NCBI RefSeq assembly: GCF_025345615.1
Contig: NZ_JAODWD010000001.1
Location: forward strand, 310,001 to 374,000
Source: Mycobacterium deserti
GTDB taxonomy: Bacteria > Actinomycetota > Actinomycetes > Mycobacteriales > Mycobacteriaceae
DNA: 64,000 nucleotides
Direction: 5' to 3'
The translations under genes and the position numbers were made by a program. This document shows positions 62,454 to 64,000 of the stretch, one piece after another; within the stretch, counting starts at the first letter, position 1, and each line of letters begins with the position of its first letter. The notes beneath the pieces are model-generated. The model was given only the letters and a program-made list of their open reading frames with translations. It did not search any database and was not told where the DNA came from.

Positions 62454-64000
62454 CTTGTGTCCTCTTTCGAGTGTTCGTGTCGCGCCGCCCACACCGCGCG
62501 CAGTTCGGTCTTGCGGACCTTGCCCGCGGGGGTTCGGGGAAAGTCGTCGCGATAGCCGCAGATCTCCTCGGGCCACTTGTATTTCGCCACTCCTGCCGTC
62601 GAAAGATGTTGGCGCACACGGTCGAGCGTCGGGGGTTCTCTGCCCGGCACCGGCCTGACGAACGCACACGCCCGCTCCCCCGTCCTGGCATCGGGCACGG
62701 CGATGACGGCGATGTCCGCAATGTCCAGCATGGAGGTCATGGCCGCCTCGATTTCAGCCGGGCTGATGTTCATCCCGGCCCGGATGACGATGTCCTTCTT
62801 GCGGTCGACGACGGTGAGGTATCCCTCGTCGTCGAGGCGGCCGATATCGCCCGTGCGATACCAGCCGCCGTCAAATACCGCGGCATTCAAGCTGGGATCG
62901 GTATAGCCGCAGAATAAGTCGGGACCCCGGCTGTAGATCTCGCCAGGGCCGCCCACCGGCACGTCCCTGCCGTCATCACCGACGATCCGCACGTCGACAC
63001 CCGCGCACAGTCTGCCGTCGGTGTGGGCGCGCTTGGGCGCCGGGTCGTCGGCCATCCCGAGCGCGATGCTGGGGTGTTCTGTACATCCGTAGCCGCGCAT
63101 CGCGACGATGCCCGCACGCTCGGCGCGTAGGACCAGTTCGTCGGGAACCGCCGCGCCGCCCAGTGAGCTCATCTCGATGAGCTCGTGGTGCTTGGCGGTG
63201 CATGCCGGATGGTCGAGCAGCGATGCGAGGAACAGCGGCGCACCGGTCCCTGCCGACAGCGACCCCGTTGTCATCAACTCGAGTACCTCGCCCGCATCCC
63301 AGTAGTCGAGCAGGTGGATCTCGTGGCCGAGAAGGGGCGGAACCAGCACCGACACAAGCATTCCCGTGACCTGTGCAATCGGTGATGTGCTGGCCAGCGG
63401 ACGTGACCTGGGAGCCATCATCGGCGACATGTGCACGCGCACCTCGGCGCACAGCGTGCGATGGCTCAGCAGTGCGCCCTTCGGATCGCCGGTGGTACCC
63501 GAGGTCCAACCGATCACGGCGGGCTGCATGGGGTCGACGGACGCGGGCTCGTCGAGCATCCCTCTCGCGATCACGTGGTCGAAGTCGACGACCAAGGCCG
63601 GCGACGGCGCATCGCCGATGGCCACGATGTGCTCGAGCCATGGGAGGTCGGGAGCCAGCGCGTCGAATGCAAAGGGCCGGTCTGTTTGGTGCCAGACCAC
63701 GAGAGCTCGGGCACCGGACTCGCGCAGCGCGTGGTTGAGCTCGCGAGTGCCCGCCGTGTATCCGACGGGCACCAAGGTCGCGCCCAGCAGAGCCAACCCG
63801 TAGAACACGGCGGCCGCTTCCGCGCTGTTGGGAAGGTTGAACGCGACCGGATCGCCCGCCGCGATACCGCGACGTGCCAGGCCCGCCGCGAACCTACGGG
63901 CATGCGCCGTCACGCCCCCCACGGTCCCGCTGAACGGCCGGCTTCGGGAGTGAACGCGAAAGGCTTGGCCGCTCGAGGTGGTCAGCGCGTCGTGCAACAG
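62450..64000 (-). CDS. AMP-binding acyl-CoA synthetase (FadD-like), 5' end beyond window
   Basis: The frame is open to the last base, so the true start lies outside; about 516 residues are visible and only a few are missing. It has GWTSGTTGDPKGALLSH, YGCTEHPS, GWYRTGDIGRLDDEGYLTVVDRKKDIVIRAGMNISPAEIE and PRTPAGKVRKTEL. A Cys replaces the common Gly/Met in the YGxTE motif. It is the first visible gene of the minus-strand operon synthetase / serine-hydrolase homologue / crotonase, each overlapping the next by one or four bases. Confidence 0.93.
   Translation of the reverse strand: MLHDALTTSSGQAFRVHSRSRPFSGTVGGVTAHARRFAAGLARRGIAAGDPVAFNLPNSAEAAAVFYGLALLGATLVPVGYTAGTRELNHALRESGARALVVWHQTDRPFAFDALAPDLPWLEHIVAIGDAPSPALVVDFDHVIARGMLDEPASVDPMQPAVIGWTSGTTGDPKGALLSHRTLCAEVRVHMSPMMAPRSRPLASTSPIAQVTGMLVSVLVPPLLGHEIHLLDYWDAGEVLELMTTGSLSAGTGAPLFLASLLDHPACTAKHHELIEMSSLGGAAVPDELVLRAERAGIVAMRGYGCTEHPSIALGMADDPAPKRAHTDGRLCAGVDVRIVGDDGRDVPVGGPGEIYSRGPDLFCGYTDPSLNAAVFDGGWYRTGDIGRLDDEGYLTVVDRKKDIVIRAGMNISPAEIEAAMTSMLDIADIAVIAVPDARTGERACAFVRPVPGREPPTLDRVRQHLSTAGVAKYKWPEEICGYRDDFPRTPAGKVRKTELRAVWAARHEHSKEDTR

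Overview
The window looks like a mycobacterial chromosome segment, most likely from a fast-growing (Mycolicibacterium-type) species. The evidence is high GC with GTG/TTG starts, a complete yrbE-mce lipid-import operon, F420-type luciferase-like oxidoreductases, a mycofactocin-type short-chain dehydrogenase, and many FadD-, FadE- and Ltp-like proteins. I see no tRNA, rRNA, insertion sequence, phage gene or CRISPR array. Almost every gene belongs to coenzyme-A-dependent lipid catabolism, its transport or its regulation. Species and substrate cannot be fixed from the sequence alone.

Layout. 1-9,700: hydrolase / small protein / acyl-CoA synthetase operon on the minus strand, divergent from a thiolase-like gene, a wrecked P450 pseudogene, a second synthetase and an acyl-CoA dehydrogenase; then an F420 oxidoreductase, an SDR and a TetR regulator. 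9,800-14,500: amidohydrolase, 80-aa protein, acyl-CoA dehydrogenase, CoA-transferase-like protein and SDR in one tightly packed operon. 14,500-16,800: a DHA2-type efflux pump divergent from its likely TetR repressor across a tandem operator. 16,760-20,411: VOC protein, class III CoA-transferase and aldehyde dehydrogenase. 20,525-25,571: three acyl-CoA dehydrogenase genes (two form a likely heteromeric pair), a GntR regulator and a hotdog thioesterase. 25,575-28,766: crotonase, thiolase and a cysteine-free thiolase-fold/OB-fold protein. 28,877-35,683: SDR, paired acyl-CoA dehydrogenases, three more SDRs and a P450. 35,674-37,968: a synthetase and an isochorismatase-like protein. 37,973-47,635: yrbEA-yrbEB-mceABCDEF, followed upstream by 1.1 kb without a convincing gene. 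48,753-56,054: a secreted protein, a TetR/Rieske pair divergent from an F420 oxidoreductase, then GntR, CoA-transferase, TetR and P450. 56,077-60,464: amidohydrolase, DUF35, Ltp2-like and FadD operon under a palindromic site. 60,541-64,000: a second minus-strand run of crotonase, beta-lactamase-fold protein and a truncated synthetase.

How it fits together. The Mce system would import a hydrophobic substrate. The P450s and Rieske oxygenase would open it with oxygen, and the synthetases, dehydrogenases, crotonases, SDRs, thiolases and CoA-transferases would shorten the CoA esters. The Ltp2-like/DUF35 pair resembles the retro-aldolase used at the end of sterol side-chain removal. This set points to sterol- or terpenoid-like substrates, but that is inference.

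Two patterns stand out. First, AT-rich promoter elements with shared words (an identical 13-mer at 2,736 and 28,820, and AAACAG/TAGTT variants at four to five more promoters) suggest one local regulon, perhaps under the GntR protein at 24,001. Second, many enzyme homologues here seem to lack textbook catalytic residues: two SDRs, two crotonases, a CoA-transferase, a serine hydrolase, an isochorismatase-like protein and a thiolase-fold protein.
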